Shown: piece after piece, positions 1 through 10,039 of the stretch | Numbering within the stretch: the stretch's first letter is position 1 | Layout: every line of letters begins with the position of its first letter | Source: Planctomycetota bacterium | GTDB lineage: Bacteria; Planctomycetota; UBA1135; GCA-002686595 | Assembly (NCBI GenBank): GCA_016709875.1 | Contig: JADJLZ010000002.1 | Coordinates: 372,001 to 436,000 of the forward strand | Length of the DNA: 64,000 bases | Reading direction: 5' to 3' | Program-made: the position numbers and the translations under genes | Notes under the pieces: generated by a model | The model's input: only the letters and a program-made list of their open reading frames with translations | Database searches by the model: none | What the model was told of the DNA's origin: nothing

Positions 1-60
1 TGCGGGGAGCATGCGCCGCCTACGCCGCTGGCCGTGCGCGTGTTGGCGCGCGCGCCGAAC
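1..60. other. left edge, no gene recognised
   Basis: Sixty bases before the end of the DUF2752 gene. I see no convincing coding or structural signal here, and it may lie beyond the last gene of this minus-strand group. Confidence 0.3.
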
Positions 61-516
61 TCAACTCCACCAGTGCCGCACGAGACCGATCTTCCAGGCC
101 CACGCGCCGAGGACGAACAGCGCTCCGACGACGAGCCAGGGCTTGAACACGATGCGCCCGACCTCCGCGTAGAGATCGCGCCCCGCGAAGTGCTGCCGCA
201 CGGCCCACAGCGGAGCGACCGCGAGCAGCAGCGCGCATGCGAGCCCGAGCGGCTGGTTGTGCAGCGACGCGAGCAGTTGCCCGTGCGCCGCGAGACACAC
301 CGAGGTCGTCACGCCGCAGCCCGGACAGGGCACGCCCCACCACTCGATCGTCATGCAATCGGGCAGCCCCAGGTGCGTGTGCGTGCCGTAGCCGCGCGGA
401 TCAGGCGTCACGAACAGGCCGAAGCAGAGCAGGATGCAAAACCCCGCGATGGATCCGGCGAGCAGGATCCAATGCTCGCTCGAGCGCGGCTTCGTGATCG
501 TCTGTTCCTGCGCCAC
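61..516 (-). CDS. DUF2752 membrane protein
   Basis: Small membrane protein of the DUF2752 family, 151 aa from the chosen GTG. The family signature PCPGCGVT is at residues 63-70, flanked by hydrophobic segments near residues 16-36, 82-102 and 122-142. The biochemical role of DUF2752 proteins is not established, although the conserved cysteines suggest a structural or metal role. The GTG at 514-516 puts a short polar N-terminus before the first membrane helix. An in-frame start at 552 would add 12 residues and cannot be excluded. It is the last gene of a minus-strand group that also contains folC, 42 bp downstream of the unknown 167-aa gene. Confidence 0.8.
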   Translation of the reverse strand: MAQEQTITKPRSSEHWILLAGSIAGFCILLCFGLFVTPDPRGYGTHTHLGLPDCMTIEWWGVPCPGCGVTTSVCLAAHGQLLASLHNQPLGLACALLLAVAPLWAVRQHFAGRDLYAEVGRIVFKPWLVVGALFVLGAWAWKIGLVRHWWS

Positions 517-558
517 GCCCCCATTCTGGAGGCAAAGGCCGCTCGCCCGCAACCGGGC

Positions 559-1062
559 TCAGTTGAAGTCGTAGATGTACGACAGGCGCAGCTTGTTCAG
601 GATCGCGTAGGGCATCTTCGCCAGCAGCTTGAGGTCCGGATCGCCGCGGTCGTTGAAACCGCGCACCACCGGGTTACGCATGATGAAGAAGCGTCGCGAA
701 GCGCGGTCGTCGGCCTCGTAGGCGCCGGGCTTGACCTCGCCGCCGAACTCGACGTTGAGCGCGCCGGTGTAGAAGACGCGCACGCGGTGCAGGACCTGGT
801 TCTTCGCGAGCTCGCGCAGATGCTGGTCGCCGCCGGAGTCGAGGAACTCGTGGCCGAGCAGGATCTCGTCCACGTTGACCTGCAGGAGCGGCGTCGTGAT
901 GCGCTCGCAGCTGTTCAAGTCGATCAGGGTCGCGTCGCGCACCTTGATGAAGTAGCGCCGGTACTCGTCGAGGATCGTCGAGAGCCTCGTGTACTTGTTC
1001 TCGACGTTGCCCTTGATCAGGAAGCTGTCCGTCAAGAGGAGATCGGAGACGATGGTCAGCAT
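559..1062 (-). CDS. conserved hypothetical protein, 167 aa
   Basis: I cannot name a family with confidence. The protein is soluble, with no signal peptide or membrane helix, and begins MLTIVSDLLLTDSFLIKGNV. A stretch rich in beta-forming residues around 60-105 suggests a compact alpha/beta fold, and the C-terminus ends in aromatic residues. Its start overlaps the end of folC by 7 bp, so translation is probably coupled. Base composition and codon use match the neighbours, which supports a real gene. Nothing in it points to folate metabolism. Confidence 0.7.
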   Translation of the reverse strand: MLTIVSDLLLTDSFLIKGNVENKYTRLSTILDEYRRYFIKVRDATLIDLNSCERITTPLLQVNVDEILLGHEFLDSGGDQHLRELAKNQVLHRVRVFYTGALNVEFGGEVKPGAYEADDRASRRFFIMRNPVVRGFNDRGDPDLKLLAKMPYAILNKLRLSYIYDFN

Positions 1063-2393
1063 CGGCGGCTAGCTTCGGTCGGGGGCGCTGGCTGTAGTGG
1101 GCTGGTCCGCGGGCGCAGGGCACCGACCAGGTAGAACGAACCCAGCACCAGCACCCAACCTCCCTTGGCTGTCAAGTCGAGAGCCCTGGCGAGGCCTCGT
1201 TCGGGGTCTGCGGCTGTTTCGGCCACGATTCCCAGCGTTCGAGCTTCCTGCGCCAGAGTCTCTGCATCCCTCAGCGGCCCGGAGGCCACCGTGGTGCACA
1301 CGACCCTATCGACGCGGGACTCCAGTGCCTTGAGGATCGAGCGCGCGTCCTTGTCGCGACCCAGCGCCAGGAGCACCACAGGAGGGGAAAGGAATTCCCG
1401 CTCGCGAGACAGCTCGGCCAGCAGCAGGCTCACGCTCGAGGCCACGTGGGCTGCATCGAGGACCACGGCTGTCGCGCCCACGCGCCTGCGCTCGGCCCTT
1501 CCCGGCAGGCGCGCGGAGGCGAGCGTCTGGGCATCGAGCAGCGCAGCGGAGACCGGCGCGCGCTCTGAAACCCCGGCTGCGGAGGCCCGCGTGAGCCCGC
1601 GCCGGCCAAGTTCGTCGAGCACCAGGCAGGCGAGCGCCGTGTTGCGCTCGAAGGCGCTCGCGCCCGGATCTGACACCTGCGGGCGCAGGGTGCGTACCTC
1701 GAGCCCGGCCGCCTCGCGCTCGATCACGACCGCGGGATCGTCCTCGGGCGGCGCTTCTCCCGCGCGCACGCCGGTGACCAGCGTGCTGCCCGGTTTCAGG
1801 ATCCCGGCCTTTTCGCGCGCGATCTCGCGCCGCGAATTGCCCAGCACGGCGGTGTGCTCGAGGTCGATGTTGGTGATCACGCACACCTCGCCGCGCACGA
1901 CGTTGGTCGAGTCGAGCCGGCCGCCGAGGCCGACCTCGACCACGGCCCACTCGATCTTCGCGCGCGCGAAGACGAGGAAGGCCGCGGCGGTGACGAGGTC
2001 GAACCAGGTGCTCTCGCCCGCCTGCGAACCCGGCGGAGCCGACGCGCGCGCCTCGAGCGCCGTCTCGAGCGCGAACGCGAGCTCCTCGTCCCCCACCTCC
2101 GCGCCGCGCACGCGCACGCGCTCGTTCACGCGCTCGACGTGCGGAGAGGTGTAGAGGCCCGTCGCGAGGCCGGCACGCCGCAGACCGGCCTCGATGAGCG
2201 CGGAGGTCGTGCCCTTGCCCTTCGTTCCGGTGATGTGCACCGCCCGGAAGCTCCGCTCGGGGTTGCCCATGCGCGCGAGCAGGCCCTGGATCGGCTCGAG
2301 CCCACGGCGCATCGACGCGTCGCGGTCGCGCCGCTCCCAGTTCACGAGCGCATCGAGGCGGGCGAGTGCCTCCGCGAGTCGGGATGAGGTCAT
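1056..2393 (-). CDS. folC: folylpolyglutamate synthase / dihydrofolate synthase
   Basis: Adds glutamate to dihydropteroate and to tetrahydrofolates using ATP, in the cytoplasm. The 445-aa length is normal for bacterial FolC. The Mur-ligase-type P-loop TGTKGKGTT is at residues 55-63. It is followed by conserved segments containing TSPH and VEVGLGGRLDSTN, which carry the Mg and substrate contacts, and by an ITNIDLEHT segment typical of the family. The C-terminal domain contains VLDAAH and LALGRDKD. The ATG at 2391-2393 is the natural start. The divergent Nudix gene begins 120 bp away, so promoters for both probably lie between them. Confidence 0.93.
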   Translation of the reverse strand: MTSSRLAEALARLDALVNWERRDRDASMRRGLEPIQGLLARMGNPERSFRAVHITGTKGKGTTSALIEAGLRRAGLATGLYTSPHVERVNERVRVRGAEVGDEELAFALETALEARASAPPGSQAGESTWFDLVTAAAFLVFARAKIEWAVVEVGLGGRLDSTNVVRGEVCVITNIDLEHTAVLGNSRREIAREKAGILKPGSTLVTGVRAGEAPPEDDPAVVIEREAAGLEVRTLRPQVSDPGASAFERNTALACLVLDELGRRGLTRASAAGVSERAPVSAALLDAQTLASARLPGRAERRRVGATAVVLDAAHVASSVSLLLAELSREREFLSPPVVLLALGRDKDARSILKALESRVDRVVCTTVASGPLRDAETLAQEARTLGIVAETAADPERGLARALDLTAKGGWVLVLGSFYLVGALRPRTSPLQPAPPTEASRRC

Positions 2394-2482
2394 GCGCAGG
2401 TTCTCGAGCTCCGCATTCAGGCCAGGGGGTGCTGCTCCGATAACCAGCCTAGGCTATACGAAGGAACTCCTTTCCTCCTCCA

Positions 2483-2499
2483 GGGAGGCGAGACCTCCC
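2483..2499. promoter_or_regulatory. hairpin in the leader of the Nudix gene
   Basis: GGGAGG and CCTCCC flank a 5-base loop, ending 14 bp before the Nudix ATG. On the plus-strand transcript it would form a short stem next to the start codon. It lacks a U-tract, so it is not a simple terminator. A role in translation is speculative. Confidence 0.3.
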
Positions 2500-2513
2500 A
2501 AACGCCGGCCGCG

Positions 2514-2936
2514 ATGTCCGAGCTCCTCCACCGCATCAAGATCTTCGTCTTCCAGCACTCCGCCCGGGAGCCGCAGTACCTGCTCTTGCGCGGTGCGCAA
2601 CGGATGGAGAGTTTCTGGGGACCGCTGCAGGGCAACATCGGCTTCGGCGAGAAGCTCGAGACCGCGATCCACCGCGAGGTGCTCGACGAGACCGGCGTGC
2701 TCAAGCCGCTCGACCTGATCGACCTGGACATGCCCATGCACGTGTCCTTCGGCGACGAGGACATCATCGAGTGGACCTACGGCTTCAAGACGCTCCCGCC
2801 CGCGCGCCCGCTGCGCCTCGACCCGCGGTGGTCGGAGTTCAAGTGGGTCGAGTTCTCGGCCGCGTACCCGCTGCTCGAACTCGATGTCGACCGCGCCGCG
2901 TTCATGCGCCTGCACACGCTGTTGCGCGCGGCCTGA
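2514..2936 (+). CDS. Nudix hydrolase
   Basis: Hydrolyses a nucleoside-diphosphate-linked substrate; the precise substrate cannot be read from the sequence. The protein is 140 aa. The Nudix box runs from G40 to V62 (G-x5-E-x7-REVLDETGV) and matches the consensus except for Asp in place of one Glu. The pattern around WGPLQGNIGFGE and FKWVEFSAA recalls dATP/dihydroneopterin-triphosphate pyrophosphohydrolases. Together with the divergent folC this makes a folate-pathway NudB role possible, but not shown. The stop codon is 2 bp from a 31-bp inverted repeat. Confidence 0.85.
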   Translation: MSELLHRIKIFVFQHSAREPQYLLLRGAQRMESFWGPLQGNIGFGEKLETAIHREVLDETGVLKPLDLIDLDMPMHVSFGDEDIIEWTYGFKTLPPARPLRLDPRWSEFKWVEFSAAYPLLELDVDRAAFMRLHTLLRAA

Positions 2937-2938
2937 GT

Positions 2939-3036
2939 GTACGGAGCCAGAGCAATCTTTCACGGATTCGCGCCGGACCGAAGCAGCTCCCGGGACCGCG
3001 GCGGTGAATCCGTGAAAGATTGCTCTGGCTCCGTAC
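2939..3036. repeat. 31-bp perfect inverted repeat with 36-bp spacer, between convergent genes
   Basis: Left arm 2939-2969 and right arm 3006-3036 are exact reverse complements over 31 bp. The left arm starts GTACGGAGCCAGAGCAATC and ends CACGGATTC. The element fills the whole gap between the Nudix stop and the DUF1501 stop on the opposite strand. It could act as a bidirectional terminator or be a miniature mobile palindrome. I see no other copy of this arm in the window and no target-site duplication. Confidence 0.85.
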
Positions 3037-4305
3037 TCACGCTTCCACGAACCCCAACGTCGGGTACTGCGCGTCGAGCACCTTCTCCTGCTCGGCCTTG
3101 AACCACTTCTCGATCACGGTGCCGTACACCGAGCTGAAGTCGGTCGTCATTCTCAGGTCGCCGTCCATCAAGTCCGTCAAGCTCGGGTGCTCGCCGTACA
3201 GGCCACCCTTCACCTGCTCGCCGAACACCAGCATCGGCGCCGCGACGCCGTGGTCGGTCCCGCGCGAGCCGTTCTCTTTCACGCGCCGGCCGAACTCGGA
3301 GAAGCACACGACGATCACGTCGCGCCCCGCCTGCGTGCCGATGATGTCGTTCAGGAACGCGCCGAGCCCCGCATCCAGTCGCCGCATGCACGCATCGTGC
3401 GCCGGGCGCTGGTTGTTGTGCGTGTCGAAGCCGCCTAGCTCGACGGAGATCACGCGCGTGCCGATGCGCGCGTCGATGAGCGCCGCCGCGACCTTGAGCG
3501 TCTGGGCGAAGTCCTCGGCGGGATACTCGACGCGCGGGTCGTATTCCGCCGCCGCGCGCCGGATGCGCAGGGAAGACTCGTTCGCGTCGTTGAGCACGCC
3601 GCGCAGGTGCTCGAGCACGCGCTTCTGGCCCTTCGACTCGCCGCCCATGTCGTCCTTGCCGGACTCCTTGTACAGCTCGCGGTCCTCGTCCTCGGGCGCG
3701 ACCCACTTGTACGAATACGGCGTCTGGAACACGATCGCCGGGTGCGTGCGCGAGAAGACCGAGTACGGCGCCGCGCCGCCGACGTGCACGATCAGTTCGG
3801 GCGCGGCGCCCTCGGGGAAAGCCGCGTCGCACATCCGTCCGATCCAGCCGTCGCCGCCGGTGCGCCCGGAGAGACTGGCCGTCTGCCAGATCTCCATCGA
3901 CTTGAAGTGCGAGCGGTTGGGCGTCGGATAGCTGCAGCCTTCGACGATCGCCATGTGCCTCTTGTCCCACAGCTTGCGCAGTTGCTTCAGCTCGGGGTGC
4001 AGCCCGCGGTAGTCGTCGAGCTTCTGCACCTCCTTCGCGCCGATGCGGATCGCGTCGCGCACCTTGTTGTAGCCGTCGTCGGCCCAGGGCACGACCATCG
4101 AAAGAGCGTCGTTGCCTCCCGAAAGCTGCACCAGCACCAGCGTGCGCGGCTGCGCGTCGCCCGCCTCGCCGCCCGCGGGCGCGAAGACGCGGATGCGTGC
4201 CTGCGCGCTGTTCGCGAGCGCGAGTGCGCCGAGGCCCGCCGCGAGCAGTTGGCGGCGGTCGAGCCCGGAGCCGCGTTCGTCGGAGTTCGTGTCTTCGTTC
4301 TTCAT
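3037..4305 (-). CDS. DUF1501 family protein, twin-arginine signal
   Basis: 422-aa exported protein of the DUF1501 family, which is abundant in planctomycetes and of unestablished function. It has an alkaline-phosphatase/sulfatase-like character. The N-terminus carries DRRQLLAAG at residues 16-24 followed by a hydrophobic stretch, as in Tat signals. Family motifs include VLVQLSGGNDALS, NRSHF and GGFDTHNNQ. The ATG at 4303-4305 has a GGAGAC ribosome site, which rules out the longer open frame running into the upstream gene. It lies 13 bp downstream of a DUF1800 gene, the standard pairing. Transcription probably stops in the adjacent inverted repeat. Confidence 0.9.
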   Translation of the reverse strand: MKNEDTNSDERGSGLDRRQLLAAGLGALALANSAQARIRVFAPAGGEAGDAQPRTLVLVQLSGGNDALSMVVPWADDGYNKVRDAIRIGAKEVQKLDDYRGLHPELKQLRKLWDKRHMAIVEGCSYPTPNRSHFKSMEIWQTASLSGRTGGDGWIGRMCDAAFPEGAAPELIVHVGGAAPYSVFSRTHPAIVFQTPYSYKWVAPEDEDRELYKESGKDDMGGESKGQKRVLEHLRGVLNDANESSLRIRRAAAEYDPRVEYPAEDFAQTLKVAAALIDARIGTRVISVELGGFDTHNNQRPAHDACMRRLDAGLGAFLNDIIGTQAGRDVIVVCFSEFGRRVKENGSRGTDHGVAAPMLVFGEQVKGGLYGEHPSLTDLMDGDLRMTTDFSSVYGTVIEKWFKAEQEKVLDAQYPTLGFVEA

Positions 4306-4318
4306 GGCCGCGTCTCCT

Positions 4319-5968
4319 TCAATCCAGCTGGGCTTCGGGGAGCGAGAGGACCAGGTGCGCGAGCCTGCGCAGCACCATCTCCGCGCCGTAGCCACCGTCG
4401 AACAGATGGCCGTCGCGCAGCCCCAGCAGCGTGCGCTCGTTGCCCAAGAAGAGCTCGAGCCGCTCGAGCGTGTCGGCCGGCGCGGGGACCGCGAGCAGGT
4501 CGTCGAGCATCGACGCGACGATCTGCGCATCCGTGCTCGCACCCGCACGCTGCATGCGCGCGCTGAAATTCAGGTTCGGCGCCCAGCCCGAGTCCTGCAC
4601 GCGGCGCAGCGCCTGGTAGGCGGCGCTGCCCGCACCCTTCAGCCCGGCCTGCTTGTCGAGAGGCTTGCGCGTTCTCAGCGCGTCGCGCTCCTTCATCGTC
4701 GGATCGTCGCCAGCGGCCGTGTCGCTCATCTCGATGTCGTCGGCGCGGATCACGTCGTCGATCTGCACCACGCCGAGCAGGAGACCCGCGAGGTTGCCGC
4801 GCTGCATCAGGCTCGAGGTCGTGATCCAGGCCTCGCCCTCGTCCCAGCCCTTGACGTTGGGCGGCGCGAAGGGCCGCTGGCCGAGCAGCGACGCGCCCGC
4901 GGCGACGACCATCGGCGGCGTCTCGAGCCCGAGTCGGCGCGAGAGGCCGACCATGAACTCGATCGGTCCTTGCACGCGCGCCCCGAGCACGTCCTCGCGG
5001 TAGAAGGCCGGGTCGAGGAAGAGCTTGCGCAGGAAGGGCTTCAACTCGAAGTCGCTCGCGCGCAGAAACGCGGCGTACTCGTCGAGTCGCTCCTTCGACG
5101 GCTCCTGGCCCTCGAGGTAGCTGATGATCCGCCGCGCGATGTAGCGCGGGCAGGCTGGCTGCGCGAGCACGATGCGCGCGACGTCGTCGCCGTCAAAATT
5201 GCCCTTCTGGCCGAGGAAAGTCTTCTCGCCAGTGTCGTGCGCGCCCTTGTTGAAGGAATACAGGCCGTGGCCATCGACGCCGCGGCCGGTGAGCGCGCGC
5301 GCAATCTCCTTGATGTCAGCCTCGGTGTAGTTGCCGACGCCGAGCGAGAAGAGCTCGAGCAGTTCGCGCGCGAGGTTCTCGTTGGGCTTGCCCTTGCGGT
5401 TGGCCTGGTTGTCCAGATAGACGAGCAGAGCGGGATCCTTCAGCATCCCCTCGAGCAGCTTGCCGTAGTTGCCGAGCGCCTGATCTCGTATCAGCTGGTC
5501 CTGCTGCAGGATCATGCACGAGCGTTCGACGCGATCCGAAGAGCTTGTGAACACGCCATGCCAGAAGAGCGCCATGCGCTCTTCGAGCGGATCCTCGCCG
5601 CTCTGCATGCGCCCCATCGACCAGGCGGTGTACTCGAGCAGCTGGCGGCGGTCGCGCTCGCGCACCTCGCGCTGCACGTTGCGGCGCTGGTCGGCATCGA
5701 GCTCGCGCATCTCGCGCTTTGAGGGCTCCTCAGGCCGTTGGATCAGCACCGGATCGACGTCGGCGCGCTTCTCGATCAACTCGTCGACACAGGTGGCCAT
5801 GCCCTTTTCGACCGCGGCCTCGATCTGTGCGCGCCGCGCGCCGAACCCGGCGCGGTTGAGCAGGTGCTCGGCATGACGCGCGTCCCAATGGATCGCGGTC
5901 TGGGAGGGCGCGTCACCCTGCGGCGCGAGGGGCAGGGTAGCGAGGAGTGTGAAGAGCAGCGGATTCAT
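4319..5968 (-). CDS. DUF1800 family protein
   Basis: 549-aa secreted protein of the DUF1800 family, almost always found beside DUF1501. The N-terminus MNPLLFTLLATLPLAPQGD is a signal peptide. The typical opening HLLNRAGFGARRAQIEAAVEK follows, then MALFWHGVF and NENLARELLELFSLGVGNY, which are diagnostic of the family. The function is unknown; pairing and export suggest the two proteins act together outside the cytoplasmic membrane. The ATG at 5966-5968 is preceded by GGAG ten bases upstream. The open frame continues further upstream but lacks a signal peptide there. Confidence 0.9.
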   Translation of the reverse strand: MNPLLFTLLATLPLAPQGDAPSQTAIHWDARHAEHLLNRAGFGARRAQIEAAVEKGMATCVDELIEKRADVDPVLIQRPEEPSKREMRELDADQRRNVQREVRERDRRQLLEYTAWSMGRMQSGEDPLEERMALFWHGVFTSSSDRVERSCMILQQDQLIRDQALGNYGKLLEGMLKDPALLVYLDNQANRKGKPNENLARELLELFSLGVGNYTEADIKEIARALTGRGVDGHGLYSFNKGAHDTGEKTFLGQKGNFDGDDVARIVLAQPACPRYIARRIISYLEGQEPSKERLDEYAAFLRASDFELKPFLRKLFLDPAFYREDVLGARVQGPIEFMVGLSRRLGLETPPMVVAAGASLLGQRPFAPPNVKGWDEGEAWITTSSLMQRGNLAGLLLGVVQIDDVIRADDIEMSDTAAGDDPTMKERDALRTRKPLDKQAGLKGAGSAAYQALRRVQDSGWAPNLNFSARMQRAGASTDAQIVASMLDDLLAVPAPADTLERLELFLGNERTLLGLRDGHLFDGGYGAEMVLRRLAHLVLSLPEAQLD

Positions 5969-6131
5969 GCAGAGGAAGCTCCACCCATCGGCCAGGGCAG
6001 GCTGGACACCGTACGTCCATCGTCCTCCAAGTCCCGCGGGCTGTCCACAGAGCGGCTGCGTGCTTAGGATCGATGGCTCGATCGCCTGCGCCAGCCACTC
6101 ACGAACCGCTCCAAACCTGAAGAGAAGCTGT

Positions 6132-6608
6132 ATGAAACCGAACCTGCTCTGCAACCTCGCGCTCGCCTTTGGCCTCGGACTCGCCGCGCTCGCGTGCTCC
6201 TCCAGCGGGACCTCGCAGGCGCTCCCCGCGGGCGCCGACTTCGGGATGCCGCTGGAATCACGCCCGATCCTGCACTTCGCGATGGTCGACGCGACGCCGC
6301 AGAAGTTCTTCGACCAGACGCTGCTCGTCGAGGGCACGGTCAAGGCCGTCTGCCAGCAGAAGGGCTGCTGGATGCAGATCGAGGAGAACGGCCACGTCGC
6401 GTGGGTGCGCTGGGAGACCGGTTGCGGCGGCAAGTTCGCCTTCCCGAAGGACTCGGCCGGCAAGCGCATCCTCGTGCAGGGTTCCTTCTATCCGAAGAAG
6501 ATCAGCGCGCAGGACGCCGAGCACCTGCAGCAGGAAGCCGGCGGCAAGATCGAGATCGCCAGCGACACCTACGAGTTCAACGCCTCCGCGGTGCGCATCC
6601 TCGATTGA
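6132..6608 (+). CDS. DUF4920 lipoprotein
   Basis: 158-aa predicted lipoprotein. A hydrophobic signal ends in the lipobox LAALAC near residue 23. The mature part contains VEGTVKAVCQQKGCWMQIEE, the hallmark of DUF4920, a small beta-barrel domain of the OB-fold type. The family role is unclear; the paired cysteines in CQQKGC could bind metal. The start at 6132 gives a proper signal sequence, whereas the open frame upstream would bury it. The UbiD-type gene begins 5 bp after its stop, so the two are probably cotranscribed. Confidence 0.88.
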   Translation: MKPNLLCNLALAFGLGLAALACSSSGTSQALPAGADFGMPLESRPILHFAMVDATPQKFFDQTLLVEGTVKAVCQQKGCWMQIEENGHVAWVRWETGCGGKFAFPKDSAGKRILVQGSFYPKKISAQDAEHLQQEAGGKIEIASDTYEFNASAVRILD

Positions 6609-6612
6609 GCGC

Positions 6613-8442
6613 GTGAGCTCCTCCCCCGCCTCCCGCTCGCACGCACCGCGAGACCTGCGCGCGTTCGTCGAGCGGCTGCGGGCCGAGGATGAGCTCGTGC
6701 AGATCGACGCCGAGGTCGACGCCGAGCTCGAGGTGGCGGAGATCCACCGGCGCGTCATCGCGGCGGGCGGCAAGGCGCTGCTGTTCACGAAGCTGCGCGG
6801 GAGCCCGTTTCCGCTCGTCACGAACCTCTTCGGCACGCGCAAGCGCGTCGAGCTCGCCTTTGGGCCGCGGCCCGAGGAGTTGATCCGCCAGGCCGCGGCG
6901 CTGCCGCGCGAGATGCTGCCGCCGAGCCTCTCGAAGCTCTGGGCGCAGCGCTCGCTCTTCGGGGCGCTCGCGAAGGTCGGGATGAAACGCAGCGGGCACG
7001 GCCCGGTGCTCGATCACGTGCAGGACCCGCCGCGGCTCTCGTCGCTGCCCGCGCTCAAGACCTGGGCACGCGACGGCGGGCGCTTCCTCACGCTGCCGCT
7101 CGTTTTGACGGAGCATCCGGGCGGTCACGGCCCAAACCTCGGAATGTACCGCGGCCAGATCTTCGACGAGAGCGCGCTCGGCGTGCACATGCAGATCGGC
7201 AAGGGCGGCGGCTTCCACCTCGCGGCGGCGGAGAGCGCGGGCCGCGCGCTGCCGGTGAACGTGTTCCTAGGCGGACCGCCCGCGCTGATCCTCTCGGCGA
7301 TCTCGCCGCTGCCGGAGAACGTGCCCGAGCTGCTGCTCGCGAGCCTCGTACTCGGCGAGAAGCTGCGCCTCGTCGAGTCGCCGCTCTCGGCGCTGCCGCT
7401 CGTCGCCGAGGCCGAATTCGCGATCCTGGGCGAGATCGCGCCGGGTGCGCGCCGGCCCGAGGGGCCTTTCGGCGACCACTACGGCTACTACTCCGAGACG
7501 CACGACTATCCGTGGATGAAGGTGAAGGCCCTCTGCCACAGGCAGGGCGCGATCTTCCCCGCGACCGTCGTCGGCAAGCCGCGCCAGGAAGACTTCTTCC
7601 TCGGCGACTACCTGCAGCAGCTGCTCTCGCCGCTCTTCCCGGTCGTGATGCCCGCGGTGAAGGACCTGTGGAGCTACGGCGAGACCGGCTACCACTCGCT
7701 CTCGGCCGCAGTCGTCGAGGAGCGCTACAAGCGCGAGGCGATGGCGAGCGCGTTCCGCATCCTGGGCGAGGGCCAGCTCTCGCTGACGAAGTTCCTGCTG
7801 CTCACCGACGCTGCGGTCGATCTGCGCGACTTCAAGGCCACGCTGACCGCCGTGCTCGAGCGCTGTGAGCCGCGCACCGACCTGTTCCTCTTCGCCAACC
7901 TCTCGATGGACTCGCTCGACTACGCCGGTCCGCGCATCAACGAGGGCGGCAAGGGCGTGCTGCTCGGCGTCGGACCGAAACGCCGCGAGCTGCCGCGCGA
8001 ATTCCATGGCTCGCCGCGCGCGCCTGTGCGCCGCGTGCAGGTCTTCTCGCCCGGCTGTCTCGTCGTCGAAGGCCCCTCGCACGCCGAGAATCCCGCCGCC
8101 GCCGCTGCGATCGCCTCCGATCCCGCCTTCGCCGACTGGCCGCTGCTCGTTCTCGGCGACGATGCCGCCAAGCACGCGCGCAGCACGATCAACTTCCTCT
8201 GGACGACCTTCACGCGCTTCGACCCCGCCTCCGACGTGCACGCATCCAAGGTCGAACTCGTCGGCACGCACGCGAGCTTCCACGCGCCGATCCTGATCGA
8301 CGCGCGCCGCAAGGCGAGCTACCCCGAAGAGCTCTTCTGCGACCCCGCCACCGCGAAGACCGTCAGCGCGCGCTGGCGCGACTACTTCCCCTCCGGCAGC
8401 GTCGAGATGGGCGACTCCAACCGCGGCCACCTCGACTCGTGA
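6613..8442 (+). CDS. UbiD family decarboxylase (prenylated-FMN dependent)
   Basis: 609-aa member of the UbiD family, which decarboxylates aromatic or unsaturated acids using prenylated FMN. The conserved GPFGDHYGYYSE loop and the later segment beginning TGYHSLSAAVVEERYKRE are both recognisable. The length fits the longer menaquinone-type and generic UbiD proteins. The substrate cannot be assigned: quinone biosynthesis is the default guess, but no ubi or mqn genes are nearby and no ubiX partner is seen. The GTG at 6613-6615 is chosen because it follows the DUF4920 stop by 4 bp and gives a standard N-terminus. A hairpin repeat follows 6 bp after the stop. Confidence 0.88.
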   Translation: MSSSPASRSHAPRDLRAFVERLRAEDELVQIDAEVDAELEVAEIHRRVIAAGGKALLFTKLRGSPFPLVTNLFGTRKRVELAFGPRPEELIRQAAALPREMLPPSLSKLWAQRSLFGALAKVGMKRSGHGPVLDHVQDPPRLSSLPALKTWARDGGRFLTLPLVLTEHPGGHGPNLGMYRGQIFDESALGVHMQIGKGGGFHLAAAESAGRALPVNVFLGGPPALILSAISPLPENVPELLLASLVLGEKLRLVESPLSALPLVAEAEFAILGEIAPGARRPEGPFGDHYGYYSETHDYPWMKVKALCHRQGAIFPATVVGKPRQEDFFLGDYLQQLLSPLFPVVMPAVKDLWSYGETGYHSLSAAVVEERYKREAMASAFRILGEGQLSLTKFLLLTDAAVDLRDFKATLTAVLERCEPRTDLFLFANLSMDSLDYAGPRINEGGKGVLLGVGPKRRELPREFHGSPRAPVRRVQVFSPGCLVVEGPSHAENPAAAAAIASDPAFADWPLLVLGDDAAKHARSTINFLWTTFTRFDPASDVHASKVELVGTHASFHAPILIDARRKASYPEELFCDPATAKTVSARWRDYFPSGSVEMGDSNRGHLDS

Positions 8443-8448
8443 GCCACC

Positions 8449-8479
8449 GTAAAAAAACCAGCCCGCCTGGTTTTTTGAC
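8449..8479. repeat. 31-bp hairpin repeat, copy 1
   Basis: A run of A, then CCAG-CCCGC-CTGG, then a run of T, bounded by GTA and GAC. The 13-bp arms differ at one position. It lies between the convergent UbiD and tryptophan dioxygenase genes and would work as a terminator from either side. The same element recurs at 11885, 43162 and 43227. Confidence 0.9.
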
Positions 8480-8507
8480 ACTGCCTGGAAGCGCACCGCC
8501 CGACGCG

Positions 8508-9631
<1,124 letters not shown>

Positions 9632-9635
<4 letters not shown>

Positions 9636-10036
9636 CGTGTTGCCTTGGGCGCACGAGGATAGGCCAGGCGCGCCTGCGCCGCGAACCCGATCCAGGCCAC
9701 GATCCAGAGCGTGCCTCCCACGGGCGTGATCATCCCCAGCCAAGTCGGCGCGCCGAGCGCCATCGCGTAGAGCGAACCACTGAAGAGCAGGATGCCGATC
9801 GCGAAGCAGCAGGCCGGCCAGGGACGGTTCGCTCGCCCGCGCAAGTACAGGCCGTAGACGAGCACGCCGAGCGCGTGCAGTGCGTGGTAGAGCACCGCCT
9901 TGCCCCACCACTCTGCCCCCTTCTCGACGAAGTGCGGCCCGAGCATGTGCGCACCGAGCGCGCCCGTGAGCACGACCAGCGCCATCAGCGCCGCACCGAT
10001 CGAGACCCAGCCGTCCGTGCGCTCGTCAGCGTTCAT
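9632..10036 (-). CDS. DUF423 membrane protein
   Basis: 134-aa protein with four predicted membrane helices, matching DUF423 (YgdD-like). The family pattern GALGAHML near the N-terminus and KAVLYHALHALG in the second helix are clear. The function of the family is unknown. The gene is sandwiched between an upstream membrane-protein gene (3-bp gap) and tryptophan dioxygenase (4-bp overlap), so it belongs to the same transcript. Confidence 0.88.
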
Positions 10037-10039
10037 GCT

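Noticed and set aside
20..358. Small Arg-rich frame inside the DUF2752 gene
   Set aside because: Shadow frame with Arg/Ala-only composition and no ribosome site.
2939..3036. Insertion sequence
   Set aside because: The inverted arms enclose only 36 bp and no transposase or target duplication is visible; a non-autonomous palindrome is possible but not proven.
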